Source of the DNA: SMYC01 sp963578475
Lineage (GTDB): Bacteria; Acidobacteriota; Vicinamibacteria; Marinacidobacterales; SMYC01
Direction of reading: 5' to 3'
Length of the DNA: 64,000 nucleotides
NCBI GenBank assembly: GCA_963578475.1
Contig: CAUZCL010000013.1
Coordinates: 43,360-107,359 of the forward strand
Numbering within the stretch: the first letter of the stretch is position 1; the number at the start of each line of letters is the position of its first letter. Shown here piece after piece: positions 62,464-64,000 of this stretch. The translations under genes and the position numbers were made by a program. A model generated the notes under the pieces. It made no database searches. It was given only the letters and a program-made list of their open reading frames with translations, and was not told where the DNA came from.

Positions 62464-63234
62464 ATGAACGACGAGTCCCGCTCTGGAAAGTCTCCCGAGG
62501 AAAAGGAACTAGAGAAAAAGCTCCAGGAGCTGGACGCACTGCAAGAAGAGCTTGGCCAAGCTGAACTCGACCTGGCGACACTCCAAGTAGAACTTCGAGA
62601 CTTCGAAAGAAGGTATCTCGGCAGCGTTGGCGTGAAGTACGCGGAACTTGACGAGATTGAGGCGATAATCGCCGAACGGGTAGCCGCGCAGGCACCTCAG
62701 GACAGAAACGCCCACGAAGTAGCACAAGAAACGAGGACGAAGGCGGAAGAATCCGCTCGCACTGCCGATGACGAGCGTTCTTCTGAAGAGGAGATTCAGA
62801 AGCCACCGCTTTCCCCTGAGCTAAAGAAGGTCTATCGTGAAGTCGCGAAGAAGGTTCATCCGGATCTGGCAGACGATGAAGCTGACCGAAAGAGAAGGGA
62901 AGACCTCATGGCAAGAGCTAATCGAGCCTATGCAAAGGGCGCTCTCGATGAACTGCAAGGGATCCTTGAGGAGGCGGATCATAGTCCTGAATCGGTCAAA
63001 GGCAAGGATCCAGCGTCAAGATTGATCCGGGTGATCCGGCAGATTTCGCTGGTCGAGAAGAGGCTCGGAAATATCACAGAGGAGAGAGCGGCCTTGGCGC
63101 ACTCTGACCTATACGAACTTAGGGAGTCCGTTCTTGAAGCCGAAGATGAGAGCAGGGATTTGCTTCAAGAAATGGCAAGCCATCTAGATGAGGAAATCGC
63201 GTCCGCAAGAGAGTGCGCTGCATCGCTCGCATAG
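62464..63234 (+). CDS. Coiled-coil protein with a central J-domain
   Basis: A 256-residue charged protein. Residues 10-60 form a coiled coil (KSPEEKELEKKLQELDALQE, ELGQAELDLATLQVELRDFE); the middle (about 118-165) is a J-domain: SPELKKVYREVAKKVHPDLA with the essential HPD, DDEADRKRREDLMARANRAY and AKGALDELQGILEEA. A second helical region follows. J-domains stimulate Hsp70 ATPase; proteins with this plan are widespread and uncharacterised. It starts at ATG 62464. Placement opposite an AAA+ gene suggests protein remodelling. No transmembrane segment. Confidence 0.82.
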   Translation: MNDESRSGKSPEEKELEKKLQELDALQEELGQAELDLATLQVELRDFERRYLGSVGVKYAELDEIEAIIAERVAAQAPQDRNAHEVAQETRTKAEESARTADDERSSEEEIQKPPLSPELKKVYREVAKKVHPDLADDEADRKRREDLMARANRAYAKGALDELQGILEEADHSPESVKGKDPASRLIRVIRQISLVEKRLGNITEERAALAHSDLYELRESVLEAEDESRDLLQEMASHLDEEIASARECAASLA

Positions 63235-63251
63235 CAAGGTGTTTTAGACGA

Positions 63252-63887
63252 ATGGGATCGGAATCATCCGAGGACAAATGGGGCCTGGTCCGGTCCGGGC
63301 CTACAACGATTGCTCGCTACTCGAACCGGCTCGTACGTAGAGGGGTGGACCTAGCAGCACTCGTTCAAACACGTCCCGCCGCGCTTTCGGAAAAACTCAC
63401 CGCTAGCGATCACGGAAACGCGGTCGCCCATTACAACCTCGCGAATGCCCTCAGTAACAAGGGGCAGCACGACGAAGCCATTGCCGAGTACCGTAAAGCC
63501 ATCGAGCTCGACCCGAACGACACGGACGCCCACTGCAACCTCGGGGTCGCCCTCAGTAACAAGGGGCAGCACGACGAAGCCATTGCCGAGTACCGTAAAG
63601 CCATCGAGCTCGACCCGAACGACGCGGACGCCCACTGCAACCTCGGGGTCGCCCTCAGTAACAAGGGGCAGCACGACGAAGCCATTGCCGAGTACCGTAA
63701 AGCCATCGAGCTCGACCCGAACGACGCGGTCGCCCATTACAACCTCGGGGATGCGCTCGATGACAAGGGGCAGCACGACGAAGCCATTGCCGAGTACCGT
63801 AAAGCCATCGAGCTCGACCCGAACGACGCGGACGCCCACTGCAACCTCGGGGTCGCCCTCAGTAACAAGGGGCAGCACGTCGCATAA
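63252..63887 (+). CDS. TPR protein with near-identical repeats, probably truncated at the 3' end
   Basis: From ATG 63252, 211 residues. About 60 non-repeat residues are followed by four and a fraction tetratricopeptide units of 34 residues: NKGQHDEAIAEYRKAIELDP, NDADAHCNLGVALS. The units are almost identical also at DNA level (102-base period). The last unit breaks off in GQH and is followed at once by VA and a TAA, where base composition changes sharply, so the original gene was probably longer. TPR arrays bind partner proteins. The gene starts 17 bases after the J-domain stop and may share its transcript. Confidence 0.8.
   Translation: MGSESSEDKWGLVRSGPTTIARYSNRLVRRGVDLAALVQTRPAALSEKLTASDHGNAVAHYNLANALSNKGQHDEAIAEYRKAIELDPNDTDAHCNLGVALSNKGQHDEAIAEYRKAIELDPNDADAHCNLGVALSNKGQHDEAIAEYRKAIELDPNDAVAHYNLGDALDDKGQHDEAIAEYRKAIELDPNDADAHCNLGVALSNKGQHVA
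63453..63880 (+). repeat. 102-base tandem repeat coding for TPR units
   Basis: AGTAACAAGGGGCAGCACGA begins units at 63453, 63555 and 63657; the fourth (63759) has GATGACAAGG instead and the fifth (63861) is cut after GGGGCAGCAC. Near-identity at third codon positions shows recent expansion or gene conversion. Confidence 0.85.
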
Positions 63888-64000
63888 AAAATGGCAAAAT
63901 TAAAAATTTGACCTTACCCATCAAGCTCGCCGTAGGGCGACCCAGGGGCACCGGTCACCGCCCCGGCGTGATCTGCCCGTGTGGTTCACGCGGCGGCGGC
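63888..64000. other. AT-rich junction and unassigned sequence at the right edge
   Basis: After the TPR stop the sequence becomes very AT-rich for about 35 bases (to 63912), then GC-rich again without a recognised gene. The abrupt change next to the broken TPR unit suggests an insertion boundary, perhaps of a mobile element that continues beyond the window. Confidence 0.35.

Noticed and set aside
63453..63880. Tandem repeats considered as a CRISPR array
   Set aside because: The 102-base period has no variable spacers and encodes TPR units in frame.

Overview
The window looks like a high-GC chromosome segment of a bacterium from or near the Acidobacteriota (Vicinamibacteria-like). This rests on gene content, not on a marker gene: exported DUF1592-type cytochrome c proteins paired with Tat-exported DUF1552 proteins, secreted ankyrin proteins, ADOP-type permeases, serine/threonine kinases with PD40 propellers, a secreted sortilin-like BNR-repeat protein, a DUF5916-type protein, S9 and M20 peptidases and PQQ-type propellers. 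I recognised no rRNA, tRNA or CRISPR array.

Layout. 1-5000: a secreted BNR-repeat protein running off the left edge, a two-domain rhodanese, a GbsR/MarR-like regulator and a collapsed ADOP permease gene. 5000-13100: a membrane glycosyltransferase-like protein, a DEAD-box helicase, an NCS1 transporter, an HpcH/HpaI-type lyase, a SEC-C protein and a secreted M20 peptidase. 13200-15060: remnants of a serine hydrolase and a protein kinase. 15092-20683: cassette 1 (DUF1592 cytochrome, DUF1552, ankyrin). 20800-24000: broken GDPD, M81 metallopeptidase and DUF4143-ATPase genes. 24000-30200: a VOC-cupin protein, the RNA-repair locus (rtcR remnant, sigma-54 promoter, rtcB, frameshifted rtcA) and feoAB. 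30300-32000: a DUF5916-type gene with a nonsense codon, fused to the tail of an M20 gene. 31986-40490: a tight seven-gene minus-strand run holding cassette 2 plus an exported barrel protein, a two-subunit ThDP decarboxylase and a DapA-family lyase. 40500-49400: DUF1444 protein, YVTN propeller, dihaem cytochrome, M20 peptidase, interrupted modA-like gene, YchJ and an S9 lipoprotein peptidase. 49467-51300 and 57644-59472: two paralogous copies of a PQQ-propeller plus small secreted protein pair, the first decayed. The second lies between two pieces of a phage terminase gene. 53458-55644: a TonB-dependent receptor. 61040-63887: AAA ATPase, J-domain and TPR proteins.

Two themes stand out. First, secreted and periplasmic functions dominate and come in repeated modules: the cytochrome/DUF1552/ankyrin triad twice and the PQQ/small-protein pair twice. 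Second, about twenty loci are visibly broken by internal deletions, gene-to-gene chimaeric junctions, frameshifts or single in-frame stops, while about thirty other genes, many over 1.3 kb, are undamaged. That contrast argues for real gene erosion rather than uniform sequencing error. Together with the ankyrin proteins it is compatible with a host-associated or recently bottlenecked lineage, but that is inference.
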